From contig JAUMIR010000003.1 of assembly GCA_030847615.1 (NCBI GenBank), positions 336,789,756-336,853,755 of the forward strand: DNA of 64,000 nucleotides, given 5' to 3'. This DNA comes from Gambelia wislizenii. Lineage: Eukaryota; Chordata; Lepidosauria; Squamata; Crotaphytidae. The notes below the pieces were generated by a model. It was not told the origin of the DNA, ran no database searches, and saw only the letters and a program-made list of their open reading frames with translations. The stretch's first letter is position 1, and each line of letters starts with the position of its first letter. The position numbers and the translations under genes are program-made. Positions 1 through 10,678 of this stretch are shown in pieces.

Positions 1-143
1 GCTGCCCTCAGTAGTGGAGGAGGACCCTATGTTCCAGTCCTGCTTGCTTCTGTACATAAAGGAGGATGCAATGTTGTCCTTTTCCTCAGGCTGCAAAATG
101 CCTTAGGCTGGCCCTTGTTAAATAAAACACTTGTTGATGTTAT

Positions 144-369
144 TGTTGTGAGTCTTCAAATCATTTCTGACTTACAACAACTCTAAGGCAAACCTGTCAC
201 AGGGTTTTCTTGGTAGAATTTGTTCAGAGGGGACTTGCCCTTCCTCTGAGGCTGAGAGAATGTGATTTCCCCAAGATCCCCCAGTGGGTTTCCATGGCTG
301 AGTAGGGATTCAAAGCCAGGTCTCCCGTGTCCTGGTCCAACACTCAAACTGCCACACCATCCTGGCTCC
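144..369 (-). repeat. tRNA-derived SINE (Sauria type)
   Basis: Read on the minus strand it starts with a tRNA-like head (GAGCCAGGATGG, then a B-box-like region). It continues with the conserved CCATGGAAACCCACTGGG block and ends in a tail like GTCAGAAATGATTTGAAG with CAACAA repeats. The tail resembles BovB-mobilised SINEs of squamates. A CR1 fragment abuts its head end. Confidence 0.75.
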
Positions 370-766
370 TATTAATGCAGCCTAGAATCGCATTAGCTTT
401 TTTAGCTGGTGCATCACATTGCTGACTCATGTTCAGCTTGTGGTCCACTAAGACTCCTAGATCCCTTTCACATGTACTGCCATCAAGCCAGGTATCACCC
501 AGCCTGTATCTGTGCATTTCATTTTTACTGCCCAAGTGTAGTATCCTACATTTCTCCCTGTTGAAATTCATTTTGTTAGTTTAGGCCCAGCTTTCTAATC
601 TGTTCAGGTCATTTTGGATTCTGATCCTCTCCTCTGGGGTATTAGCTACCCCTTCTAATTTTGTGTCATCAGCAAACTTGATAAGCATGCCCTCTATTCC
701 CTCATCCAAGTAATTGATAAAGATGTTGAATAGCACTGGGCCCAGGACAGAATCATGTGGAACTTA
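368..766 (-). repeat. CR1 LINE fragment (RT 3' part)
   Basis: The minus-strand translation gives reverse-transcriptase C-terminal blocks typical of CR1, including CRILHLGSKNEMHRYRLG and [14 protein letters not shown], ending in [11 protein letters not shown]. It is truncated at both ends and carries stops, so it is non-functional. There are several other CR1 copies in this window, from both strands. Confidence 0.9.
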
Positions 767-1714
767 CTCCCAGCTAAATGCTCTCCTTTCACTCAGATCT
801 CCTTTAATTTTAGAGAGAAAAGGGGTGGAGGAGTCTCGTTTTTCTTTTAGCAACTGAACAGTTTGAGAGAGCCCTCTGAGATTCCCTGGCTCTTGGCACC
901 CTAAAATACTGGGCATGGGAAGTGGTTGTGGAGGAGATCTCCAAATCCTCACAAAATGTTGCAATGAAAGGCTCAGGGCATGACTCACTGAAAACAGCAA
1001 CAACAGCAAAGGATCTTCCCCAAGCCAGGCAGCCCCTAATCCCCTCAGACATTGCCTCAGAGGAGCAGCACATTTGCACCCATCTCTCATTTGTCCTTGC
1101 TGGGGAACATGCACCTTTCCGCTAATCTGAGGCAAACACATGGTGCATTATGTGTGCATGCTCCTGGGCTGCAGGAGGGGAATGCTTTTCATGAAAAAGT
1201 AACATGCCCCTTTCCCTTCCCTTGATGCAGGATCAAAGCTGACACAAAGTGCAGACAACATGTTAAAAGGCCCCAAGAATATCCTATATTAGAGAGAGAG
1301 GAAAAAACCATAACAATATGAAATGCTGTAATTTAACCTGTGAGAAAAGGCAGAAATGAAGGTTGGACTCAGAAGTGAATGATGAGCATTAGTTCAGGGC
1401 TAGAAATAGGCCTAAAATGCATTGTGAGCCTTGAATAGATTGGCCCCAAGGTGTTGGACCTATTTTGAATATGACGTTCAGTGCCTTAGATAGTTCCTTT
1501 AACATGCGGACTAAAACACAGAACAAATTCACTGTCCCACAGACAGAAACCACAAGGCACCACTGCATATGAGGGAAATGTGTAACCAAAGATTATTTCA
1601 GAGCAAGTAATAAATGGGTTTTGATTCCAATATCAAACTGAAGCCATTTTTGGATCCCAGTACAGCAAGGTTGTGTAGACTGGAATATATATTTTTACTT
1701 ATATCTCACTCTAA
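767..1714. other. No recognised gene or repeat
   Basis: No exon with splice sites and recognisable coding sequence, RNA gene or familiar repeat was seen. Short open stretches on both strands have no recognisable product. Confidence 0.5.
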
Positions 1715-1960
1715 GGACTTTATCAGACGGGGCTGAAATAGCGAAATTACAATGTGATCATATCACAAATGGATTCCTCTTATCTAACAATGTCATACTC
1801 CTCCCATGGTCCATATGTGCTCCACCCATTAATTAGGCATAACTTTTAATTGATGGGCAAAGCCATCAATAGCCCTCAATATTGTTCTTTCCACAGTATT
1901 GAGTGTGTAATAACCACATCCCACTATAATCGTGTGATTTCAGTGTGAATCTTCTCTAGA
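1715..1960. mobile_element. MITE-1 family, 5' end copy
   Basis: It starts with GGACTTTATCAGACGG and contains the family's internal ATCAATAG-type and TTAATTGATGG motifs. The opposite TIR is not found, so the copy is truncated and its right boundary is uncertain. Confidence 0.6.
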
Positions 1961-2286
1961 AGTTGTATCATCTTGTGAGAACAGCCGAAAATTCGCCCAT
2001 GCAAAATTGTGGAAGTAGGAGAATTTTTTTCTTAAAGGCACATGCACTGGCCAGGAGGAGGCATTAATACTTTGTCATTAGAAGGCAATGTTAAGACAAA
2101 TGTTACTGTAACGTGAGCTCAAATCCCACTCTTAAACCACTTGTGGTGGTCATCTAATAATTCTGTGGCAGCAGGGCCGGTTTAAGGAATTTTGGGGGGC
2201 CCTGCAATGCTTTATTTTGGGGCCCCCATATGTTTATCTCAGGTCAATGTAACCTAACCTATTCACCGTACAAGATGTTCAGATTA

Positions 2287-2523
2287 CAGTAGAACCCCCA
2301 TATCCATGGATTCATTGTCCATGGGACACAAAACAGCACACCTACCATAGAGTTTTCCTAGAATATGTGTCCTCCCTAGCCCTTTTCTAGGCCCTCCAAG
2401 GCAACTCTATGGTATTTTAAACCAGAAGTCCCATTATTTTCAATGGCGTTCACTATTACTCATGGTTTTCAGAATCCACGCCCCCCCCCAAACCAATCTC
2501 CAGTGGATAAGAGGGGCCTACTG
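2287..2523. mobile_element. pogo/Tigger-type MITE, subfamily B
   Basis: Its ends are CAGTAGAACCCCCATATCC and the inverted form ending GGGGCCTACTG, flanked by TA on both sides. A second member with the same interior (CCATGGGACACAAAACAGCA) is at 29609-29858. It has no coding capacity and would depend on a pogo-type transposase elsewhere. Confidence 0.85.
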
Positions 2524-2641
2524 TATTACATAATTTGCCACCAATAATTTAGTTTAAAAACTATATTATAGGCACTAACATAATAATTTCTGTTTATTAG
2601 CAATTAATGTAACAGTGTAGATTTCCTCAAAGAAAAGAAAG

Positions 2642-3272
2642 AGTGGACTACAAGCTGAACATGAGTTAGCAGTGTGATGCAGCAGCAAAAAATGCCAATG
2701 CAATTCTAGGCTGCATTAATAGGAGTAGTGTCTAGATCAAGGGAAGTAATAGTATCACTCCATTCTGCTTTGGTCAGACCTCACCTGGAATACTGTTTCC
2801 AGTTCTGGGCACAACAATTCAAGAAAGATACTGAGAAGGATGGTGGGAGCTCTGGAAGCCGTTACGCCCTATGAGGAACGGCTTAGGGAGTTGGGTATGC
2901 TTAGCCTGGAGAAGAGAAGGTTGAGAGGTGACGTGATAGCCATGTTTAAATATTTGAAGGGATGTCATACTGAGGAAGGAGCAAGCTTGTCTTCTGCTGC
3001 TCCAGAGACTAGGACATGGAGCAATGGGTTCAAACTACAGGAAAAGAGATTCCATCTGAATATTAGGAAGAACCTCCTGACAGTAAGAGCTGTTTGGAAG
3101 TGGAATACATTGCCTTGGAGTGTGGTGGAGTCTCCTTCTTTGGGTTTTTTAAACATAGGTTGGATGGCCATCTGTCAGGAATGCTTAGATTGCGTGTTCC
3201 TGCAGGGCAGAAGCCGATTGGATGGGATGGCTGTTGGAGTCCCTTCCAGCCCTATGATTTTATGATTCTAGG
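2642..3272 (+). repeat. CR1 LINE 3' fragment
   Basis: The plus-strand translation gives the CR1 ORF2 C-terminus ([20 protein letters not shown], then HLNIRKN and VESPSLGF). It ends in the CR1 3' signature TATGATTTTATGATTCT. It is 5'-truncated with frameshifts. Confidence 0.92.
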
Positions 3273-3383
3273 CTGCATTCAGAGCCTGGGAAAGTTACTC
3301 TTGGATTACACCTCCCAGAATCCCCCTGCTAGCACCCTTCTCAAGGTCTGGTTGCATTGTTCCTTTTCCAGCATTCTCTAGCC

Positions 3384-3769
3384 CAGTGGTTCTTAACTTG
3401 GGGTCCGCAATTAGGACCCCAAGTTAAAGCCTTGAAGCCTTTGTGGAGCTTACAGGGGCTCCACAAAGGCTTCAAGGCTGCTTGGCCCACCTCCTCCCTG
3501 TAGTGGAGTAGCCATGTGACAGGAACCAAGGCAAAGGCTGGCTGGCTTGGCCTGCACATTGTCATTCAATCCAATCCAGCCACAAACTTTCAGGAAGAAG
3601 CAAGAGTGCCTCTGAGGGAAAGTTTAATGGATGATGTAATTATACTGTTGTTGTTGTTAGCTATTATTATTAGCTATTATTATTAGGGTTTTAAATCTTG
3701 AGTTAAGTCTTGGGGCAACAAAAGATATTTAAAGGGGGTCCCTGGTAAAGAAAAAGTTAAGAACCACTA
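3384..3769. mobile_element. hAT (Charlie-like) non-autonomous element
   Basis: The TIRs are CAGTGGTTCTTAACTTGGGG and its inverse ending GTTAAGAACCACTA. They are flanked by an 8-bp target duplication, CTCTAGCC (3376-3383) and CTCTAGGC (3770-3777), with one mismatch. An internal stem of about 20 bp lies at 3427-3478 (AGCCTTGAAGCCTTTGTGGA paired with its complement). It has no transposase ORF. Confidence 0.85.
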
Positions 3770-3897
3770 CTCTAGGCCAATGCCTCTCACATAACACTAA
3801 TGGGATACTGGTGTTTTAGTGACAACAATAAAACCATTGTTCCCAGTAATATTACTCCAAATTTTTCTTTATATTTTTTATATTCTTCTGTTAAAAG

Positions 3898-4125
3898 AGC
3901 TAGAGTGTTGTAGAAGTTTCAGCATTGCACTATGACTGTGAAGATCAGGGTTTGAATCCTTACTCAGTCATGAATACCCATGGGGTGACCTTGAGCAAGT
4001 CACACTCTCTCAGCCTCAAAGGTAGCCAAAGGCACACCCCCTCTGAACAAACCTTGCCTAGAAAACCCCATGGTAGGTTGGCCTTAGTCAGAAATGACTT
4101 GAAGGCACATAGGCAAACACACAAA
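3898..4125 (+). repeat. tRNA-derived SINE (Sauria type)
   Basis: It has a tRNA-like head with a B-box-like GGTTTGAATCC, then GGGTGACCTTGAGCAAGTCA and the tail AAATGACTTGAAGGCACA. It has the same body as the copies at 144, 23659 and 58075. Confidence 0.78.
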
Positions 4126-4672
4126 TTCCTTTTGCAGGTTGAACTCAGGTGGCAGCAAGGGGAGGAAGCTGAAGAAGACCAAGGGGGAAAGGGAGGGGAG
4201 AGGAACCAAGACAGGTTAAAAGCAGCTGGGAAAATGGGCTGGAGGGGATCTATGTGGAAGGAAGGAAAGGGAAGGAAGGAAGGAGGGAAGTGAAACTCTG
4301 CATAGAAATAATCCGTACTACCTTGAACTGCAAGAACTGTACTTTACATAAAACCATTTGGCATTTTACCTTTGTCTTGCATTTTGTTTGGATATGTGTG
4401 CATGTTTCCCACCCCCATCCCCTACCCCATTCCAGTGCTTTTACACTCTTTTCGGCTTTTTGTCTCCCGTGTGTATAATGCAAAGCTAATCTGACAGCCA
4501 TATGCTTTACATTCTTAATGGAGGGTGAGGTAACAGCAAGGAGAGAAATTTCATAATACAGTGGTGCCATCAATAATAATACTGCCATCTGCTGGTTAAA
4601 ATTGCTTTGGCAAACAGAAAGAAAAAGAAATGATTCTCCAAAATTGTTTCAAACAAGATTTCTTATTTATTT

Positions 4673-4843
4673 GGTTTGTTAGTACTTGGATGAGAGACCG
4701 CCAAGAAATACAAGGTGCTGTAGGCTATATTTCAGAGGAAGGGAACTGGCAAAACCACCTCTGAGTATTCCTTACCTAAGAAAACCCTGTGAAATTCATG
4801 GGGTCTCCATAAGTCAACAGGCAACTTGAAGGCACATACATAT
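4673..4843 (+). repeat. 5S rRNA-derived SINE (5S-Sauria-like)
   Basis: The head matches the 3' half of 5S rRNA: TTAGTACTTGGATGAGAGAC, then ACAAGGTGCTGTAGGCT. It continues into a SINE body (CCTCTGAGTATTCCTTACCT) and ends with CAACTTGAAGGCACATACAT, the same tail type as the tRNA-derived SINEs here. The 5' half of the 5S sequence is missing. Confidence 0.75.
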
Positions 4844-5349
4844 TTGTAACCTAAGACTTGTCCACATTCTGGTACTTCCAGATAGATGCTGGTTTGGGAT
4901 TGCAGGGAAATGATTGTCTTGTTAGATTAGACTGACATCCATCTGTTCCAGCATCCAGCTCTCAATAAGCTCGGTATGAAGGTGATGACAATATGTGGCA
5001 CAGTGAACTCCACTAGACAATTGTCTCAATCAGCAGCAGAGGCTGAGATGTGGGAAATGGCAGCAAGCTTTGGAAAAACAGAGCTCTGTGTGTGCCAGAA
5101 AGCTTGCTCTGGACTTCCTAAACTAGCCTTCTGTCCTCAGCTGCAACAAATCACACTAATGCAATTCCAATCACCTCATCCCTCATGTGGTTAAATTAAC
5201 ATTAAAGGGAAGGGGTGATGAGCCTGCTAGCCCTGGCCTTTCTTTTGTGTCTTTGCCAATCATACATGCAGCCTCAATGTCCAGTGCTGTCACTAGACAG
5301 AGTGACAACTGCCTCAGACACTCCATCCTGTCCTTTATCCCCTAAAGTA
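4844..5349. other. No recognised gene or repeat
   Basis: Intergenic sequence with no recognisable exon, RNA gene or known repeat by inspection. Confidence 0.5.
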
Positions 5350-6264
5350 CGAGGCCTGTCTATTAAATAATGAGACTGTGTTTCTACCTTTCAGACAAAT
5401 CAGGGAGAAGTGATTGTGAATGCTTGAGTGGTGACCCTGAACATGTCTGAACCTGCATGACAAACATCAACACTCTTGGCTGTTCAGTTAATTGTCAGTC
5501 ATCATTTAAAGCAGCTGTGTTGTCTGTTGTGTGCTGGAAAAAAATGTTAAGTTTAAAAGTCGAGCAATGACATTCTGCAGAAACTTGAGGCAGAAACAAA
5601 CCTTTTTCAAAAAATCATCACTCATAATGAAACTTGGATCTTCCAGTATGACCGAGACAAAATGACAGTCAATGCACTGGAAAACACCATCATCACCAAG
5701 AATGGAAAAAGCATGTCAAAGCAAGTCCACATTCAAAGCCATGCTCATTGTTATGTTTGTTTGTTTGACATCAAGGGTGTAATTTTGGCAGAAGGCAGAA
5801 CAGTGAACCAGCATTATTTTAAGAAAGTTTTGGCAAAGCTGAGAGAAAGAGTCAGGAAAAAAAGGCCAGAACTGTGGGGAAATGGTTGCATTCTTCATCA
5901 AGACAATGTGCCTGCTCATAGCACTTTCTGTGAAGCAGTTTTTGGCTGATTAATGCATTACTACACTTGAACATCCTCCATATTCACCAGATTTAGCACC
6001 ATGCAGCTTTCTTCTTTTCCCTAAAGTGAAACTGGTGTTTAAAGGAACACATTTTGAGTCATTTGATGCGGTAAAGATGAAAATGGCAGATGTGTTGAAA
6101 CAGCTGTCAGAAACTGACGCCTTTGACCAGTGGAAAACAAGATTGCATTGGTGTGTGAGTGTGAACGGGGAGTATATTGAAGGGGACAAGCATTAGAATT
6201 GTTATACATATAAATAAAGATGGGTTATTGTATCATTCTCGTTATTTAATAGACAGAACCCTCA
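5350..6264 (+). pseudogene. Mariner transposase pseudogene with TIRs
   Basis: The termini CGAGGCCTGTCTATTAAATA (after TA) and an inverted copy ending TTATTTAATAGACAGAACCC bound a 915-bp element. Full-length mariners are about 1.3 kb, so it is internally deleted. Translation shows mariner blocks: HNETWIFQYDRD, TVNQHYFKKVLAKLRERV, ILHQDNVPAHS, YSPDLAPCSFLLF and a C-terminal GEYIEGD. Two of the three catalytic aspartates are replaced: D1 is Asn (5626-5628) and D3 is Ser (6005-6007). Only the HQDN aspartate remains. There is a stop at the 5949 end and a frame change afterwards. It cannot encode an active enzyme. Confidence 0.93.
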
Positions 6265-7250
6265 GCTTGCTACCCTCAGGTGTGAGGAAAGACCCTTTAT
6301 TTTTGCATATGTTGCCACTGACTCCAGTCAGCTTCTGGACATGGAATGGAGGAGGGATACCGCATCCTTTGCCTCAGGCAGCAAATCAGCTTAGGGCAGT
6401 ACTTGACAGTCCTTCACAAATTTCTACACAAAAATGCTTTTTGCTTAGGTAGGATCCTGGTGCAATATAGAACCCTTGTTTTCCTGGACTCTTAATCCCA
6501 TGGAGGGAGCTTGCATAAGTAATATAGCTCCCCAGTACATTGGGAAGACATCCACTCCCATGCATAAAAGGCTACAGAGGCAGGGGTCACAGATGCATTG
6601 GAGAGGGCTATGGGATCTATGCTCTCACACCTCACACCCCCATGTGATTGTACAAAGTGGTGAGCATATGAGTAGGGCTTAAGCATGCATAAGAACTCAA
6701 TCTCTTTCCTTTTCCTAGCAGCTAAACAGATGGTTCTTGCAACTGGAAGGAGGTTAAGGACCTAAACCTAAATTTATAGTTTTGAAAAATCTGGAATGTA
6801 GCCTTACTAGAAAAATTAATGTGATAGATAAAGCATGAAACAGCTGCAACAGAAACAGAGAAAGAGCTGAATTGGAATATATTCACAAATTCCAGTCCAT
6901 CAGCAGTGGGTTGAATAGAGACAATGGTTTCCTGGGATATTATAACACCAGTCAACACCTAAGCCTCATGAGGGCACCCTTGGCCAGTTTATCACATTTA
7001 TTTTCTGGTTCCCAGCCAGCATCACACTACATTCCACAACTCCCTCCACCATTTATATGGTCATCCACCCACCCTGGCCTTAGGTAACATCTTTCCTCCT
7101 GGCCCTCAATGACCATCATTAAAACTGAACTTGTCACCTTATCACCATACCCATAAATTTTGCATTTCTATGGCTGTTCATACAGCCTATTTATATGGTC
7201 TGTTCCTTGGCACTAGTTCACTTCATGCATCTGAGGAAACAGACAAAGAT
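6265..7250. other. No recognised gene or repeat
   Basis: AT-rich intergenic DNA. No exon, RNA gene or repeat recognised on either strand. Confidence 0.5.
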
Positions 7251-7470
7251 TAAATCCATACTACTCAAATAGTCCAGTTTGAAACTGGATTTTTTGCCTT
7301 GGCTCCTTCCTATGGAATCCTTGGATTTGTAGTTTTACAAGGTGTTTAGCCTTCTTTGCCGAAGAATACTGGTGCCTCACTAAACTACAAATCCCAGGAC
7401 TCCATAGGAAGAAGCCATGGCAAATAATCCAGTTTCAAACTGGATTATTTGTGTAGTGTGGATATGGCCT
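7251..7470. mobile_element. Foldback MITE with CTACAAATCCCAG core
   Basis: The arms are near mirror complements: AGTCCAGTTTGAAACTGGAT at the left and ATCCAGTTTCAAACTGGATT at the right. Inside are GGATTTGTAGTTTT and its complement AACTACAAATCCCAGG. Related copies are at 23309, 24255, 46960 and 54503. Confidence 0.75.
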
Positions 7471-8771
7471 AAATCTACAAAAGCTATCCTTCAACTTCTT
7501 TATCTTCATTAGTCACAAAGGTGCTACAAGATCCCTTTACATACTGATATTCCAGACTAACACACTATGGCTTTGAATTTTAGATGAAGCATGTGAGTGA
7601 ACAACAGACAGTGATACTTTTGAAGACACTTGAGTCAGCTTTATTAAATTTATGAATCATAAGAAGGATAGTAGAATTGTTTCACCAACATCTCACAGGG
7701 ACTTCAGATGAGATTGAAGGCCTTTCTCTGATTGAATTTTCTTGTGATAAACATTCTGTATTGATGATAAGATTGTCAACTGTTGTAAATTATGTTTCAG
7801 ACCATAATGTGAATCTATGTTTATTGTTTGTTCATTGTTTAATTTGAGATATTAAACTTTTTAAAAACGTGTAAGAGCCACAGATTAAAAATGCCACTTT
7901 TTTTTTTATTTAAACTCCCCAAATCTCCCAGCAAGCACAGCCATTGGCCATGATGGCTCAGGGGATTCTAGGAGCTATAGTACAAAAAAAATATTTTCCA
8001 GACTCTGATAGGGTTAGAGCTTATACTATTCTCTTTATAAAATACAGATTGATTCATTCTTCCTTTTTATACTAATACAGATATTTTTTTCAATGCAGAG
8101 CACCACCAGGTACACCTAGAAAGGCTGGACATCACATGCACGGTATGTACATAAATGACTCCTCCTGTTCTACAAACAAGGACTTAAAACAGGCTAATTT
8201 TCAAGGATGTGGTGAGCCTGCAAGGAAAGACAGAAAGCTCCAGCACATGTTGTTTAACTCTGCTGAACAATCATTAGTCATAAATCAGCTCAAATGGCTA
8301 ACTCTAAGAAGTGCTTTATCCATCATCTGTATTCAGCAGTTGTTACAGTCGTGTTGACTTAGTTCCTTATACCAGTCTTAGACCATTATATCAGTGGTTT
8401 ATGTTCAAAGCTTGGGTGCCTCTACAGATTTTTTAAAATCTCTTTTTCTTTCACTGCAGTAGAAGTCAGCTAAGTATGGATCTGAGGGTAATAAATATCT
8501 CCTATACTGGAGGGGAAAGTGGGTCCCATGGATAGACTTCAACTAAAGAAGAAGCCTTCCAAAAAGGGCCAAAGATCATTTTCATGATTAGGATTGTTAG
8601 ATTAGGACTATCCCAGGCCCTGACATTTCAAAACCTGATACCTAGGAATGACCCCTTGTGATGTTTGCAGGAGACAAGCCTGGTGATGTTACAAGGGGCA
8701 GCCGCCAGGGATGTCATTAAACATCAACCACAGTTGCACAAACTATGCCATTGATAATAATAATTTTAAAA
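7471..8771. other. Mostly unrecognised; short hAT-like foldback at 7890-8003
   Basis: Within this stretch 7890-8003 resembles foldback elements carrying AACTCCC...CCCAG and GGGGATTCTAGGAGCTATAG (compare 10037-10130 and 32142-32238). The rest shows no gene or repeat I can name. Confidence 0.45.
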
Positions 8772-9303
8772 AGACTAATCAGACGGGGTCCAAAAAAGCG
8801 GCCCCATCTCACTATATTATATCCCACCCCCTCCCATCCCTGTTGCAGCAGGATAACCCCCTGTTTCAGACCTACCTTATTCCATGTCCGCCCCCTCCCC
8901 TTGGCAGCACAGGAGTGAATGGAGCTCAAGCAGAGCCACATTCACTTCCTGGTTTGAGTTCGTGGCCATTCTCGTGAGAGAACGAGCGCGTGGAAAATTA
9001 AAAAATAAAAAGGAAAATAAAGTAACACAAGGTACACCAAGCACAAAAACACAGTTTAAAAAAGTCAAGTAAACCAGGGAGGGTATAAAAAAATTACTTC
9101 CTTGTCCCGATTGCACCTGGAAGGTTTGGCATGGACCTCCCACTGCAGCTGGCATCACACCAGCATAACAAGGCTCCTTTTCACTCTCCCATCTTTCCAT
9201 GACAGAAATGGAATGGGTGATCTATTCATGGCTTAAACAGTGAATAAGCAGAAATGGGGGCAGCATGGAACCAGCACAGGACAAGGATGACGTCGTCTGA
9301 TAA
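8772..9303. mobile_element. MITE-1 family copy
   Basis: The left end AGACTAATCAGACGGGG and right end GTCGTCTGATAA are degraded MITE-1 TIRs. The interior shares GAGTGAATGGAGCTC, CACTTCCTGG, TCTCGTGAGAGAAC and AGCACAAAAACACA with the other copies. The right boundary is uncertain, because a second TIR-like CATCTGATAATC occurs near 9353-9366. Confidence 0.7.
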
Positions 9304-9374
9304 GTAAGCCCTTTGGCAATCTCCTGGAGTTTGTGTAACACCATATTAAGGGCATCTGATAATCTAAGTAAATA

Positions 9375-9604
9375 CAGTTGTCCCTCCACATTCACGGATT
9401 TGGTATCTGCGTCTTTAAGTATTCACGGCTTGTAAATATTCTTTAAAAAATAATAATCCATAAAGCACACCTTGATTTTGCCATCTTATATAAGGGGCAT
9501 CATTTTGCTATGCCATTGCATATAATGGGACTTGAGTATTCACGGATTTAGGTATTCACGGAGGGTCCTGGAACCAAACCCCAGCGAATATGAAGGTACA
9601 ACTG
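9375..9604. mobile_element. pogo/Tigger-type MITE, subfamily A
   Basis: The TIRs are CAGTTGTCCCTCCACATTC and GAATATGAAGGTACAACTG, flanked by TA. The interior includes TTTTGCCATCTTATATAAGG. It is the same family as 16627, 23080, 47717 and 57175. Confidence 0.9.
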
Positions 9605-9889
9605 TACACAGACATACACATATATATTGGCGCACTTTTGAAGGTGGCACTCCTCCCTGAGATTTGTCCCCATCACCCAAAACACTGGAGAGCAGGGGCA
9701 AGGCCCTGATATCTGGGAAACGAACTCATAACCCTCATAGCTCATTACACGTCTTTGAGGAAGACTGACCAAAACACTCAGGTGTTGGTTTTGCATTGAT
9801 TCCATAGAGGGTTCCAGAGATAGAAAATGTATCTTCCATCCCTATGAACATGAAAGCCCTTGCTAAACTTTGCAGTCTAATGGTAATGC

Positions 9890-10005
9890 AAGCCTGGGGA
9901 ACCTGTGAAACTCCAGCTATTGAACTCTAGTTCCAACCAGCCATTCTAGCTTGGCCAATGGTGAAAGATGATGGGAGTAGTAGTCAATCAACATTTGAAA
10001 GGTCT
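9890..10005. repeat. Partial hAT-like MITE (GGGCAAAGTG family)
   Basis: It contains CTTGGCCAATGGTGAAAGAT and GATGGGAGTAGTAGTC, which match the middle and right half of the family best seen at 25050-25186. The termini are decayed. Confidence 0.5.
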
Positions 10006-10036
10006 TCACCTCTTGTCTAATCAGAGGCTGTGAACG

Positions 10037-10130
10037 TTACTTGTTTGGACTACAGATCCCAGGATCCTTTATCTTATGTCTAGTAGCTACAATTGGCTGG
10101 TGGATTCTGGGAGTTGTGGTACAAAACAAT
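10037..10130. repeat. Short foldback element
   Basis: The left arm TTGGACTACAGATCCCAGGA pairs with the right arm GGATTCTGGGAGTTGTGGTA. It is similar to the elements at 7890-8003 and 32142-32238. Confidence 0.5.
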
Positions 10131-10678
10131 ACCTTCCTAAGCTCTGGATCTTATGCCTATCTCCAGTCTTGTGACAAAATGCAAAAACACACTTCTTGCA
10201 ATCGAAATGTACAGTACGGACTTTATCAGACCACCCTCTTTTCTGTTCTTTTGCTGTCATAATTTGTGACGTTTTTATGCCAGCGAAAGAACCCCCTTTA
10301 CCACACTTACCTACCATCCTGTCCAAAGGCAGCCCCAGCAATGACAGAGGAGTGAACAGAGCTCTGTTCACTTCCTGGAATGAAACCTTGTGGATTCTCA
10401 TGGAAAGACATGAGCATGGGAAATTCAAAAATAATAATAATAATAATTATTATTATTATTATTATTTATACCCCGCCCCTCTGCTAAAAACAATCGGGGC
10501 GGCTTCCAACAATTAAAACATTATAATAATGACTAAAAACACCACCCACCCCCACCCTCCCACATAAAAAGACATTAAACACAGTAAGATTAAAACCTTC
10601 TAGCTAAAAAAACACATTAAAAACAAATATATACATAATTTTTAAAAAGCCAGGAGACTGAGTTCCTGAGGCCGGGAT

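Noticed and set aside
144..369. A tRNA gene or tRNA pseudogene
   Set aside because: The tRNA-like part continues into a SINE body and tail and cannot fold as a complete tRNA. It is the head of a SINE.
2172..2235. GGGCCGG...GGGCCCC motif resembling a transposon end
   Set aside because: Only about 60 bp and no second end. Too little to name.
4673..4730. A 5S rRNA gene
   Set aside because: Only the 3' half of the 5S sequence is present and it continues into SINE sequence.
8060..8140. A plus-strand acceptor-like TTTTTTTCAATGCAG followed by a donor-like GTATGT
   Set aside because: The 43 bp between them contains an in-frame stop in the plausible frames and matches no known exon.
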